The position numbers and the translations under genes were made by a program. A stretch of DNA of 64,000 bases from Chitinophagaceae bacterium. GTDB lineage: Bacteria; Bacteroidota; Bacteroidia; Chitinophagales; Chitinophagaceae. The DNA is taken from NCBI GenBank assembly GCA_947458275.1, contig CANGYR010000005.1, positions 92,773 through 156,772 of the forward strand. The letters are read 5' to 3'. This document shows, one piece after another, positions 18,530-28,062 of this stretch; position 1 is the stretch's first letter; every line of letters starts with the position of its first letter. A model generated the notes under the pieces. It made no database searches, had not been told where the DNA came from, and saw only the letters and a program-made list of their open reading frames with translations.

Positions 18530-18792
18530 TTTCACGTCCATTCAACAGACTCACCCCACAAATTTATACAAACATATGGTACTATGCAATACATAATACT
18601 ATATTTTTTACATAAACCTGTCTGATAATTATCATTTTTATTATATAACTCACTCCTGTATTGATTTTTAGAGAAATAAGGTCGGATAATACATTAATTG
18701 AGCGTTTATATGAACGGTAGATTTATAAGATGAGCGAAGGAATTTGTGTGCAAAAGCATTCAAAAAATAGACAAAAAAGTATTTTACACCTT

Positions 18793-19935
18793 ATGATGAA
18801 GAAAATTTTGATTGGATTATCTATTGTGGTAATCGCAACCATATCCTGTAAAAGTAGTAAAGACCTGTTGGAGAGAACCGATACGGAAAGTGCCCTTCGG
18901 GATGCAGTAAAAAGATTATACAAAAATTCGGATGACCAGTATGCTGCCGAGGCTTTGCCTATATTGTATAAAAAGATACAGGAAAAAAGGATGGATAAAA
19001 TAGAATCCTTGCAAGCCTCGAGCGATTTGAATAAATGGGATAAAATCATAGCAGAGTATAAATCCTTAGAAAATTCCCGCAATACAATCATTGAAGCTCC
19101 TCCGGCATATAAAATCATGAAGCCGGAAAGCTATGAAAACAAGATCAAAGAAGTTTCTCTGGCCGCAGCAGAAGATTATTACGTGTACGCACAAACGCTT
19201 TTATCGAGACCGGGAAGACAAAATGCTTTGCAGTCCTATGCCGCCTTTGGAAAGGTAATTAAATATGCACCGGGTTATAAAGATAGCAACGAAAAAATGC
19301 AGCAGGCATATGATAAATCAATTGTCACCGTAGTTGTTTATCCTGTGGAAGATAATTCACTTTTCAATAACAACAACTGGGGCAATTATGGAAGCAATTT
19401 CAACAATGAATATTTTCAGCAACGATTGTTGAGAGAGTTGAGTAACGAAAATAATGCATTTGCCAAATACTATTCAGATTGGGAAATAAGAAGAAATAAT
19501 ATTTTTCCCGACTGGTCGGTCTACCTCAGACTAAGAAACATTGACCTGCCTCCTGCATCAAATAATTATTCAACCAGAAGAGTCAGCAAACAAGTACAAA
19601 CCGGAACAGACTCCACCGGAAGACCTACATACTCTACTGTATATGCCACGCTAAACATCACCCGTTCAAGTTTTATAGCAAGAGCAAATATGGAAATAGA
19701 TATCAGAGATTTGAAAAACGGAGGAAATATTTCTTTACGAACATTCCGTGAAGATTATCGATGGGAACAGGAGACGGCCAATTATAATGGTGATAGCAGG
19801 GCGCTCTCACAAAGAGACTGGGATTTAGTCAACGCCCGTTTAACTATGCCCAGGAGAGAAGATGTTGTAAATGAATTATACAGAAAAATTTATCCGCAGG
19901 TATTGAACGGCATTCGAATGGCTGCGAGGGGATGA
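18793..19935 (+). CDS. exported lipoprotein of unknown function
   Basis: The ORF track starts this frame at 18730, but the lipoprotein signal peptide MMKKILIGLSIVVIATISC begins at 18793 (or 18796), so I place the start there. The lipobox TISC is followed by a charged mature region. The protein of about 380 residues has helical repeat-like stretches in the first half (residues 30-170) and a beta-rich second half with Tyr/Arg/Asn-rich segments. No family is recognised. A decayed copy of its last 32 codons lies at 22682-22781. Confidence 0.82.
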   Translation: MMKKILIGLSIVVIATISCKSSKDLLERTDTESALRDAVKRLYKNSDDQYAAEALPILYKKIQEKRMDKIESLQASSDLNKWDKIIAEYKSLENSRNTIIEAPPAYKIMKPESYENKIKEVSLAAAEDYYVYAQTLLSRPGRQNALQSYAAFGKVIKYAPGYKDSNEKMQQAYDKSIVTVVVYPVEDNSLFNNNNWGNYGSNFNNEYFQQRLLRELSNENNAFAKYYSDWEIRRNNIFPDWSVYLRLRNIDLPPASNNYSTRRVSKQVQTGTDSTGRPTYSTVYATLNITRSSFIARANMEIDIRDLKNGGNISLRTFREDYRWEQETANYNGDSRALSQRDWDLVNARLTMPRREDVVNELYRKIYPQVLNGIRMAARG

Positions 19936-20018
19936 TGATTTAAGTGGAAAAGAATTCTACAACATATTTTTAACCTTAATGATTATTGAAGGTCTGATAC
20001 TGGAATATACCCTCGTTT

Positions 20019-21401
20019 ATGGAAATCAATCACCTGAATGCTTTGCGACTAGGATTTTCTACTAAAGAAAATACAAAGATTAAAGAAGCGGGAGTCAACA
20101 AATACATCAAGCACCAACTCAACGGAAATCTATCAATTTCCGAACCATCCTTTATCCAAAATAGCCCCAGAAGTATTCAGGAAATTCAGGAATTGAGAAG
20201 AAAATCAGAAAACGGAGGAAAAGATATTGAGAGTGTTGCAAAACAATTAAATCAGCTGAGCTTTGAATGGAAAGCCTATATACTCAGTCGTTGCCATGAA
20301 ACCAACTTTCCTTTAAGAGAGAAAATCAATTTGTTCTTTCAAAATCATTTTGTATGCACCCTGCAATCTGTCAAAGTTCCTTATTGGATATACAAATACT
20401 ACGAAACGATTCATACTCACTCTCTTGGCAACTATAAGAACTTGGTTAAGGAAATTGTTTATTCCAATGCCGTGATTAAATATCTCGACAATCATAAAAA
20501 CAAACGAGATAGCATTAATGAAAATTTAGGCAGAGAGCTTTTAGAATTATTTACTTTGGGGGAAGGAAATTATAGCGAAAGCGACATTAAGAATACAGCT
20601 TTGGCTTTGGCCGGTTTGACTTTTGGTGAGGAAAAAGGAAAGTATCGTCCTTTTCTTAAGGACAATTCCACAAAAACAGTATTGGGCAAGTCTGGGAATT
20701 TCATCATTGATGATGTGATAGACATCATATTCGAACAAAAAAGCACCGCTTATTTACTGGCAGAGAAAACATTAAAATGGTTTTTTTATGATGTACCCCA
20801 TTCCGATAAAATAAAAAAATACGGCGATTGCCTCTTAAAAAACAATTTTGAGTTAAAGCCGTTTTTCCAAACGCTATTTGAAGAAGAATGTAAAAATGAA
20901 ATGGGGGGAAATCAAATAAAAAATCCATTGATTTTCATGTTTCAGATTTTTCATGATTTGAATTTAAAGCCAAATTACAAGCTAATGGCATTCATTCTGA
21001 AAAACCAAAGCATGGATATTTATGATCAACCAAATGTGAAAGGGTGGAAAGGAGGCCAGAATTGGCTTACCTCGCAAATATATCTTGAAAGAAATCAGTT
21101 GATAGATTTTATAGTCTCTGGCAATGCGAAATATCAAAAAATCCTGAATAAACGATTGGAGAAATTTAATGCGGGAGAAATCTCATTTAGTCCCATATTC
21201 AATATATCAGATAAGAAGAATGCAAAATCAATTCTAAATGAATTAATTCAACGGATGATATTTGAAAAAAATGAAGATATTCAAAACGAACTCAACCAGC
21301 TATTGAAATATGACTTCGATCCGAATGCGGAAAATGCTGATAAAGCTATTCTGAAAGTATATCAATATCTGGCAAAAACTCCTGAATTTCAAATTATTTG
21401 A
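20019..21401 (+). CDS. DUF1800 domain protein
   Basis: This 460-residue protein is of the DUF1800 family (helical, function not established). The diagnostic segment NLGRELLELFTLGEGNYSES is near residue 172-191 and is followed by the helix NTALALAGLTF. The C-terminal part ends with YQYLAKTPEFQII, also typical. It is followed after 3 bases by a DUF1501 gene, the constant partner of this family, and the two are presumably co-translated. No signal peptide is visible. It may work together with the DUF1501 protein on an exported substrate. Confidence 0.9.
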   Translation: MEINHLNALRLGFSTKENTKIKEAGVNKYIKHQLNGNLSISEPSFIQNSPRSIQEIQELRRKSENGGKDIESVAKQLNQLSFEWKAYILSRCHETNFPLREKINLFFQNHFVCTLQSVKVPYWIYKYYETIHTHSLGNYKNLVKEIVYSNAVIKYLDNHKNKRDSINENLGRELLELFTLGEGNYSESDIKNTALALAGLTFGEEKGKYRPFLKDNSTKTVLGKSGNFIIDDVIDIIFEQKSTAYLLAEKTLKWFFYDVPHSDKIKKYGDCLLKNNFELKPFFQTLFEEECKNEMGGNQIKNPLIFMFQIFHDLNLKPNYKLMAFILKNQSMDIYDQPNVKGWKGGQNWLTSQIYLERNQLIDFIVSGNAKYQKILNKRLEKFNAGEISFSPIFNISDKKNAKSILNELIQRMIFEKNEDIQNELNQLLKYDFDPNAENADKAILKVYQYLAKTPEFQII

Positions 21402-21404
21402 TAA

Positions 21405-22577
21405 ATGCAAAGAAGAAAATTCATACATCTTACAGCCACAACAACAGGAGGATTATTATTGTTGCCAAACTTTCTTACTGCTAAAAGTTTTTTGACGAAC
21501 CATAACAACAATGGCAATGACAACGTTTTGGTTTTTATCCAACTCAATGGCGGAAATGATGGACTAAATACATTTATTCCATTTGACAATCCTTTATATT
21601 ATGAATCCAGGCCTACAATAGCTGTTACAAAAAACAACATCATCAATGCCGTTAATGGCATGGGTTTCCATCCTGCATTGAAAGATTTAGCAACCATCTC
21701 ACAAGAGGGAAATCTTTGTGTGCTCCAAAATGTAGGTTATCCCAACCCCAATCGTTCACATTTCAGAAGTCAGGAAATTTGGCAAACAGCCTCTGACAGT
21801 AATAAATATCTTGACAATGGTTGGCTGGGAAGGTTTTTAGATATTCATTGTAAGGATCAGACATTGTCTTCTGTCAATTTGGATACAATCGACAATTTGG
21901 CGCTGAAAGCCAATCAGGCAAATGTGATTACTGTAAAAGATTTGAATAAAATAAAAAATTACAATGCGGAAGATAACCAACACAAACTTTCTGATAATCC
22001 TCAGTTGGATTTCGTGAGAAAGCTTCAATATTCCTCATTGGAAGGAATGGAAGAGATACAAAAAGCATTGAAAAAATCAGAAAATTTCAATGAAGTGTAT
22101 TCAAACAATCCATTGGCAAAAAATTTGGAGTGGATTGCGAAACTCATAAAAGGAAACCTGAGTTCAAAAGTATATTACACCGCTCTTAATGGTTTTGATA
22201 CACACAACAATCAGGCCTCTGTACATCAAAAACAACTATCGATATTAAACGATGCCGTTTATTCTTTTTATAAAGATGTAAAAAATAATAACTTACTAAG
22301 TAAGGTAACTTTGGTTATTTTTTCTGAATTTGGAAGAAGAGTAAAAGAAAATGGTTCCGGAACAGATCATGGAACAGCCGGGCCAATGTTTATCATAGGT
22401 GGAAATAATAAAGGCAAAATAGTTGGAGCAAATCCCAATCTGAATAATTTAGACAAAGGAGATTTAATCTACGAAATAGATTTCAGAAGTGCATATGCGA
22501 CATTATTGCAAAAGAAATTCGAATTTGATCCAAAAACAATTGGAATAAAAAACACCCTTCTCAATGGAGTTTTTTAA
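21405..22577 (+). CDS. DUF1501 protein with Tat signal
   Basis: This 390-residue exported protein starts MQRRKFIHLTATTTGGLLLLPNF, a twin-arginine signal (RRKF) followed by a hydrophobic stretch. The rest resembles DUF1501, an alkaline-phosphatase/sulfatase-like fold. Motifs include FIQLNGGNDGLNTFIP near residue 46, NRSHFRSQEIWQT and the C-terminal FSEFGRRVKENGSGTDHGTAG near 310-330, which carries likely metal-binding residues. It forms a two-gene unit with the DUF1800 gene. The substrate is unknown. Confidence 0.9.
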   Translation: MQRRKFIHLTATTTGGLLLLPNFLTAKSFLTNHNNNGNDNVLVFIQLNGGNDGLNTFIPFDNPLYYESRPTIAVTKNNIINAVNGMGFHPALKDLATISQEGNLCVLQNVGYPNPNRSHFRSQEIWQTASDSNKYLDNGWLGRFLDIHCKDQTLSSVNLDTIDNLALKANQANVITVKDLNKIKNYNAEDNQHKLSDNPQLDFVRKLQYSSLEGMEEIQKALKKSENFNEVYSNNPLAKNLEWIAKLIKGNLSSKVYYTALNGFDTHNNQASVHQKQLSILNDAVYSFYKDVKNNNLLSKVTLVIFSEFGRRVKENGSGTDHGTAGPMFIIGGNNKGKIVGANPNLNNLDKGDLIYEIDFRSAYATLLQKKFEFDPKTIGIKNTLLNGVF

Positions 22578-22603
22578 TTTTCATTAAAACAGCAAGGAAC
22601 ATC

Positions 22604-22669
22604 TCATTTCATTAAATTGTACACGATAAAACTCAGCAAATAAGCCAATCCGGTCATATACAACAACTG
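22604..22669 (-). pseudogene. remnant of a feoB 3' end
   Basis: The minus strand reads QLLYMTGLAYLLSFIVYNLMK and a stop, matching the last 21 residues of the intact feoB (25132-27252; QLLYMTGLAYLLSFLVYQMFK). The match starts abruptly. Differences are largely synonymous, so this is a diverged copy and not a recent duplication. It lies directly left of a fragment of the lipoprotein gene. Confidence 0.85.
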
Positions 22670-22681
22670 AATGTTAAATCC

Positions 22682-22781
22682 CGATTAACCCATGCCCAGA
22701 AGAGAAGATGTTGTGAATGAATAATACAGAAAAATTTATCCTCAGGTATTGAACGGCATCAGAATTACTGCAAGAGGGTGA
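22682..22781 (+). pseudogene. remnant of the lipoprotein 3' end
   Basis: This stretch matches 19842-19935, the last 30 codons of the upstream lipoprotein gene. It reads MPRREDVVNE, then a TAA stop, then YRKIYPQVLNGIR and the same end (ARG stop). About 86 percent of bases match by eye, and most changes are synonymous; one changes TTA to TAA. The fragment is broken and not expressed as a protein. It lies 12 bases after the feoB remnant, facing away from it. Confidence 0.87.
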
Positions 22782-22800
22782 TGGGGTTTATTTTAGGCGC

Positions 22801-22830
22801 CACTTGCCGTGGTTTGAACCACGGCAAGTG
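22801..22830. terminator. terminator downstream of the FISUMP lipoprotein
   Basis: The perfect 13-bp stem CACTTGCCGTGGT / ACCACGGCAAGTG has a four-base loop and is followed by ATTTTT on the plus strand. It lies about 40 bases past the stop codon of the leftward lipoprotein gene and could also stop rightward transcripts. Confidence 0.75.
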
Positions 22831-22869
22831 ATTTTTAAATTTTATTAATACTCACATTGTCAAAATAAA

Positions 22870-24921
22870 TTAATTCTTTACACATCTTACGGAAAGACGA
22901 AAGCTCTTTTCTAATGGATACATCTCCACCAAATCATTAAGTAGATCTAGACGATAAACCCCTGCTTTGACATCAGGTGTTGTTGTATTATCCTCAGATG
23001 ATGTCCACCACCAAGCCAAAAGAACAGGATTCAGCTGACTGGGCAGCGCTGAAAAACAACTGCTATTATCGGCAGGTGGTATTGAATAATTTTCCCAAAG
23101 ATTAGACACCGCTTTCATTTTGTGAGCGGCTCCCGGGCTTCCTCCTAAAGAATTCACCATCGGGCTTGCTCCTAAATAATTCACTAGCGTCGTAATTTCT
23201 GCATTACTCGGTAAGTGCCAACCCGAAGGACAAACATTCGTAGCCGTAGACCAGTCATACAGCCTGCCGTAGGTATCGCAATTAGCTGTATTGTTGTCGA
23301 CGCACCCGCTATTTCCTATAGTATAATTTAAATTCTCTGCCATCCATAATTGACTACCTATCTGCACTGTTTTATAAACTTTACCATCACGCGAATCGGT
23401 CATTGTAGCCAAACTGCTGCATTGGTCCTTGGATACTACCCTGTTTTCAACCGTTTCACAATTATTGGCATCTTTAATCTTGATCTGATAACTATTCCCA
23501 CTGATATATGGCCCAACAAATATCTCACTCGACTGATAAGGAGAACTAGCCACCGAATACTTATACGGAGCAATCCCTCCCTGAGCATTTAGAATGGCAA
23601 TAGAACCGTCCCCACTCATACTTGTTCCAAATGTAATTGTTGGACAATTTACCTTCACATTAGCAGACAAAGTCTTCTCCTCTGTGAATCCCTGTTTTGA
23701 TACCTGAATTTTATAAGTAAACGTCTCATCCTTACCCGATAAAGATTTGAAGGTTACCGATTGATTTGTATGACCAACATACTGAACATTAGCGTTGGAC
23801 ACATTGGTTATCTTTATATCAGCAGTTGCAAGCGTAGTCGTGTTTTCTTCATTCTTAAAAACCGGATAATTGCCAAATACAGCAGTCAGCTTATTCCAAT
23901 ACTCCTCCAACGTTTTCATAGCGCCAATGAAATAGTCGATACCTGAACCAATGGCTCCATCCGCTGCACTAAGTGTTCGAAATGCAGGCTTCAAATTCAA
24001 TCCTGTACTCACCTGATTCTGAAAATCAGCAACAACCACATCAAATAATGCATTACTGAATACCCAGCGAGACTCTAAATAAGGGAAAAGCGCTTGCTTA
24101 AAATGCAATGAAGCCGGTATTACTTCAGTAAACAACAAATAGGCTGCCGTACCTCCTCCAAGAACCGTTCCGAAAGCTGATAATCCAAACGATGCAGGAG
24201 CCAAATACGCAGATGCACCGGCCATGGTAAGCATAAACAAAAAATCTTTGGAAGATTTTTTTAATCCCGTAGCCGCCTCGCCCAGATTGTCTGCCGTACA
24301 GTCATAAAATTCTCTGAAATTTGTTCTCAGACACTCAGATTGCTTCTGCATAGTAGTAGGAGCATCTAAATTGGAAAAAGTGCTGCTTGCATAAGATTGA
24401 AATTCGGCTTTATTAGCTTCATAAAATAATAACGCCTGGCGCTTTTGATCCTCCGTTAAACCATTGAATAAGGCAAGAGCTTCTTGTCTGTAATCATTCA
24501 GTTTCTTAACGTCGGCAATCTCTTCTGGTGTACTCGCCGGCAACGACTGCACTTGAGCATCAAACTTCTGATTCAAATTGGCGATAACTACATCAGCACC
24601 GAGGGCGATCGTCTTACTAACATTAAAATCAATAGAGGCCAAATCAAATTTTAAAGTTGCTGCCCCCTCCGCAACATCAGGCACATAAAAACTGAGGGTA
24701 GTATCGGAGGTCTTTATCAATTCTACAGTTACAGCACCAAAAGTACCGGTATACTTATTGGATAAATTTTGTTTTGTTGTAAGATCTATTAGCTCGTAAG
24801 TCTTTACATTTTTTTTCTCAGCAAGAACTGTTTTATCTGAAATTGATTCCTTTTCCTTTTTACAAGAATTAATGGTTGTCAAGCTTAACATGCCGACTAT
24901 TATCAATATAATTTTTTTCAC
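22870..24921 (-). CDS. FISUMP-domain lipoprotein
   Basis: This 683-residue outer-membrane-type lipoprotein has the signal peptide MKKIILIIVGMLSLTTINSC and a lipobox cysteine at 20. The N-terminal region is unique and helical (residues 60-330). The middle region has Ig-like or repeat-like strands (370-500). The C-terminal 150 residues form a FISUMP (Fibrobacter succinogenes major paralogous) domain, with TVQIGSQLWMAENLNYT and LYDWSTATNVCPSGWHLPSN. Such domains are common in exported Bacteroidota proteins. The function is unknown. It sits between the fragments and feoB. Confidence 0.85.
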   Translation of the reverse strand: MKKIILIIVGMLSLTTINSCKKEKESISDKTVLAEKKNVKTYELIDLTTKQNLSNKYTGTFGAVTVELIKTSDTTLSFYVPDVAEGAATLKFDLASIDFNVSKTIALGADVVIANLNQKFDAQVQSLPASTPEEIADVKKLNDYRQEALALFNGLTEDQKRQALLFYEANKAEFQSYASSTFSNLDAPTTMQKQSECLRTNFREFYDCTADNLGEAATGLKKSSKDFLFMLTMAGASAYLAPASFGLSAFGTVLGGGTAAYLLFTEVIPASLHFKQALFPYLESRWVFSNALFDVVVADFQNQVSTGLNLKPAFRTLSAADGAIGSGIDYFIGAMKTLEEYWNKLTAVFGNYPVFKNEENTTTLATADIKITNVSNANVQYVGHTNQSVTFKSLSGKDETFTYKIQVSKQGFTEEKTLSANVKVNCPTITFGTSMSGDGSIAILNAQGGIAPYKYSVASSPYQSSEIFVGPYISGNSYQIKIKDANNCETVENRVVSKDQCSSLATMTDSRDGKVYKTVQIGSQLWMAENLNYTIGNSGCVDNNTANCDTYGRLYDWSTATNVCPSGWHLPSNAEITTLVNYLGASPMVNSLGGSPGAAHKMKAVSNLWENYSIPPADNSSCFSALPSQLNPVLLAWWWTSSEDNTTTPDVKAGVYRLDLLNDLVEMYPLEKSFRLSVRCVKN

Positions 24922-25131
24922 TTTTACTTGTTTTAAAATTTTACTTGTTTTAAAAAAAACTACTCAAATGGGTTTTCGGAAAATACCCAGTTTTTTAAAG
25001 TTATAAAAAATTTTGAAATTACCCTTTCATTTGCCCCAACTATTATTAGGAAATATTTAATAGTATACTACGTGTTTATATAACAAACCGTCATAGTTAT
25101 CATTTTAATAAAGCTTGGGGCATTATTCGCT

Positions 25132-27252
25132 TCACTTAAACATTTGATAGACTAAAAAACTCAACAAGTAAGCCAATCCGGTCATATACAACAACTGTAT
25201 CAAAGGCCACTTCCAGCTGTTGGTTTCTCTCTTTACCACAGCAATGGTACTCATACACTGCATGGCCAGTACGTAAAATATCATTAAAGAAAGTCCGGTT
25301 GCCAGTGTGTACACTTTACTTCCGTCCTCTCTTATGGCGGCTGACATTTTTTCTCTCAGTGTTACACTGTTCTCATCGGCCTCTTCTCCCACGCTGTACA
25401 ATGTAGCCATAGTGCCCACAAATACCTCGCGGGCCGCAAAAGAAGTAATTAATGCAATGCCAATCTTCCAGTCGTAACCTAACGGAGCAATCACCGGCTC
25501 TATCGTTCTTCCCAAAAGACCGGCATAAGAATGCTGTAACAAATCCGTTTTTTTCTCATGCAGTAAAAAGGATTTTTTTTCTGGATGCGCTTCAATCTCA
25601 TTGTTATAATAAACCTCAATGTCTTTTGTTGTTTTAGATGGACCAAACGAACTAAGTGCCCAAAGCAGCAGACTGATAACCATTATAACTTTTCCCGCAT
25701 CAAAAACAAAAATCTTGGCCTTTTGCAACATGGTGATCAACACATTTTTCCATCTCGGACTTCTATATACCGGCAACTCCAATATAAAATAACTCTTCTC
25801 CTTGATGTTCACAAACCATTTCATAACAAAGGCCACAGTCATCGCCATTACTGTACCCAACAAGTACAATCCCATCATGACCAAGCCCTGTAAACTTAAA
25901 AAACCAAAGTATAGTTTAGATGGTATGACTAACGCAATTAAAATAGTATATACCGGAAGTCGCGCACTGCAGCTCATCAGCGGGGTAACCATAATTGTCA
26001 ATAATCGTTCTTTTCTGTTTTCAATATTCCTTGCACTCATGATTGCCGGAACTGCACAAGCAAATCCGCTGATCATAGGCATCACACTTTTCCCATTGAG
26101 TCCCACTTTTCGCATAATCTTATCCGTTAGAAAACTGATTCTTGCCATATAGCCGGTGTCTTCCAATAGTGTTATCAATCCAAACAGAATCATTATCTGC
26201 GGTATAAACACCATGATACCGCTTATACCGGCCAGAAATCCGTTTATAAACAAATCAGCAAACCAGCCCACGGGTAATACTTCTGTAAACCAGCTGCCTA
26301 ATTGCCCAAACATCCACTCTATAGCCGACATCGGATATTGAGCAATCCAGAATACGCTCTGAAAAAGAATAAACAACACCAACAACAATATCAGGTATCC
26401 CCAACGTTGATGCAGTAATATTTTATCAAGCTTTTCGGTGAACAATGATTTTTTTAAAGGGTCTTGTTCCACTACCGTTAGCTGCATGATGTTTTTTATG
26501 CGCGCATAACGTTGCATAATCTCCTCTGCCTGCGTACGGGTGGCATTGAATTTATTAGCGGAAATAATTTCGTTTATGCTTTGACGCTGTTCCGCTTTGA
26601 TAGACAAGTTTTCATTATTGATCAGATAATGTATGGCCGTGTAATTACTCGCTTCAGGAAATATTTCTTTTACCATTCTTACTGCCACAGGGGCCAGCAT
26701 ATCATTGTAAATAAAATCACGAGGATTGATGGATTGGTTTTGTCCCGCGGATAATTCAACGGATTTTTTCAATGCGTCAATGCCTTTGTTTTTTCTCGGA
26801 TTGATGGCAACCACCGGCACGCCCAGCTCTCTTTCCAATCCGGGAATGTCTATTTGTGTCCCATTTTGCTTTGCCAGATCCAGCATACTCAAGCCCACCA
26901 CTACCGGAATTTTTAAATCAAGTATTTGTGAGCAAAAAAGTAAATTCCTCCTAAGATTGCTGGCATCTATCACCAGTAAAATCATATCCGGTATCAATTT
27001 GGAGTCTTGTCCCAATAATACTTTATACGCCACCCATTCATCAGCCCTTTTGGGATAAAGACTATAAGTGCCGGGCAAATCAATCAAATTGACCGTGAGT
27101 TTATCTGATAGCTTGAAGATTCCAGTCTTTTTATCAACCGTCACTCCCGGAAAATTTCCCACTTTCTGGTTCAGACCGGTCAGTGCATTAAACAATGAAC
27201 TCTTCCCGGAATTAGGATTGCCTACTAATGCTATGTTTATTTTCCGGTTCAA
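25132..27252 (-). CDS. feoB: ferrous iron transport protein B
   Basis: FeoB is the inner-membrane Fe(II) permease with an N-terminal GTPase. The 706-residue protein shows G1 GNPNSGKSS near residue 11-19, G3 DLPGTYS near 58, then the helical insertion and the membrane core with two Gate-like repeats (PVYTILIAL and ELPVYRSPRW near 495). The predicted start is TTG (27250-27252), with a TAATTTTG promoter element at 27273-27280 on the minus strand. Its usual partner feoA lies about 28 kb away instead of beside it. The last 21 residues are duplicated as a fragment at 22604. Confidence 0.96.
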   Translation of the reverse strand: MNRKINIALVGNPNSGKSSLFNALTGLNQKVGNFPGVTVDKKTGIFKLSDKLTVNLIDLPGTYSLYPKRADEWVAYKVLLGQDSKLIPDMILLVIDASNLRRNLLFCSQILDLKIPVVVGLSMLDLAKQNGTQIDIPGLERELGVPVVAINPRKNKGIDALKKSVELSAGQNQSINPRDFIYNDMLAPVAVRMVKEIFPEASNYTAIHYLINNENLSIKAEQRQSINEIISANKFNATRTQAEEIMQRYARIKNIMQLTVVEQDPLKKSLFTEKLDKILLHQRWGYLILLLVLFILFQSVFWIAQYPMSAIEWMFGQLGSWFTEVLPVGWFADLFINGFLAGISGIMVFIPQIMILFGLITLLEDTGYMARISFLTDKIMRKVGLNGKSVMPMISGFACAVPAIMSARNIENRKERLLTIMVTPLMSCSARLPVYTILIALVIPSKLYFGFLSLQGLVMMGLYLLGTVMAMTVAFVMKWFVNIKEKSYFILELPVYRSPRWKNVLITMLQKAKIFVFDAGKVIMVISLLLWALSSFGPSKTTKDIEVYYNNEIEAHPEKKSFLLHEKKTDLLQHSYAGLLGRTIEPVIAPLGYDWKIGIALITSFAAREVFVGTMATLYSVGEEADENSVTLREKMSAAIREDGSKVYTLATGLSLMIFYVLAMQCMSTIAVVKRETNSWKWPLIQLLYMTGLAYLLSFLVYQMFK

Positions 27253-27272
27253 TAATCAAGAGTTGTAGTCTG

Positions 27273-27280
27273 CAAAATTA
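27273..27280 (-). promoter_or_regulatory. possible -7 element of feoB
   Basis: On the minus strand TAATTTTG matches TAnnTTTG and lies 20 bases before the TTG start of feoB. A -33 element is not evident. A Fur-type operator is not recognised. Confidence 0.4.
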
Positions 27281-27399
27281 ACATTATCGGTTTTGATGTT
27301 ACTTACGATTTAAAGAAACTTCCTGCTTACAGCACATGAATTATTTAAAAAAACAGATGGATGTATCACTGAATACTTAAAAGAGAGTATATTTAGTAT

Positions 27400-27690
27400 A
27401 TGAAAAAAATATTTACCATCTACATCTTATGCAGTCTTTTGTTACTGATCGGATGTGAAGGGAAAATCACTAAAGAGAATTACAGTAAAATTTCCACCGG
27501 AATGACAAAAACAGAAGTAGAAGCTATTATGGGCAAAGGTCAATCAGTGGGCTCTTCAAGTGTTGATCTCGGAGAGTTTGGCGGAGAAATGAATACAGAA
27601 GTCATCTCCTGGCAAAACGGTAAAACTGTCATTTCTGTTTCCTTCCTGAATGGAAAAGTGCAGGCAAAAGCCGAAAATGGATTAAAATAA
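27400..27690 (+). CDS. small BamE/SmpA-like lipoprotein
   Basis: This 96-residue lipoprotein (signal MKKIFTIYILCSLLLLIGC, lipobox LIGC) has a mature domain of about 77 residues that begins NYSKISTGMTKTEVEAIMGKGQ. This pattern is typical of the SmpA/OmlA (BamE-like) or DUF3862 fold. Such domains bind proteins or the outer membrane assembly machinery in other bacteria. The gene is close to, and directed like, the next membrane proteins. The precise role is unknown. Confidence 0.78.
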   Translation: MKKIFTIYILCSLLLLIGCEGKITKENYSKISTGMTKTEVEAIMGKGQSVGSSSVDLGEFGGEMNTEVISWQNGKTVISVSFLNGKVQAKAENGLK

Positions 27691-27711
27691 TTTAGAAAAA
27701 AACAAATAAAA

Positions 27712-28062
27712 ATGAGTCAACCAATCCCACAGTTTAAAAACGAGCCGATTGTTGTTTTACTTCTCGGTGTAATCACCTGCGGTATTTACTTAATTTACTG
27801 GAACATCAAGACCGCCGAAGTTCTTAATGCTGTTGCTGAGAAAGAAATCATCTCCCAGCCGGTGGCAATATTCTCCGGCTGTTGTATGCCCGTAAATTTA
27901 TACTTCTATTACCTGGCAGGCAAAGAAGGATTGCCAAAAGTTTACGAAAGAACCGGTGAAAGAAATAAAGATGAGTCAACCCTTCTGCTCGTATTGGGTT
28001 TTCTTTTTCCTATGGTTGCAGCAATGATTGTTCAAGGTGATATCAACAAGTTATATAAATAA
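27712..28062 (+). CDS. DUF4234-type membrane protein
   Basis: This 116-residue protein has three hydrophobic segments (residues 12-29, 47-65, 87-105) and the N-terminal pattern VVLLLGVITCGIYLIYWNIKTA, characteristic of DUF4234. It is probably a small inner-membrane protein of unknown function. It is followed on the same strand by a DUF2752 gene whose start overlaps its end, so translational coupling is likely. Confidence 0.8.
   Translation: MSQPIPQFKNEPIVVLLLGVITCGIYLIYWNIKTAEVLNAVAEKEIISQPVAIFSGCCMPVNLYFYYLAGKEGLPKVYERTGERNKDESTLLLVLGFLFPMVAAMIVQGDINKLYK

Noticed and set aside
18408-18625. three overlapping small ORFs (62-66 residues) in the padR gap
   Set aside because: All three frames read through the palindromic repeats; the reading frames are side effects of the repeats.
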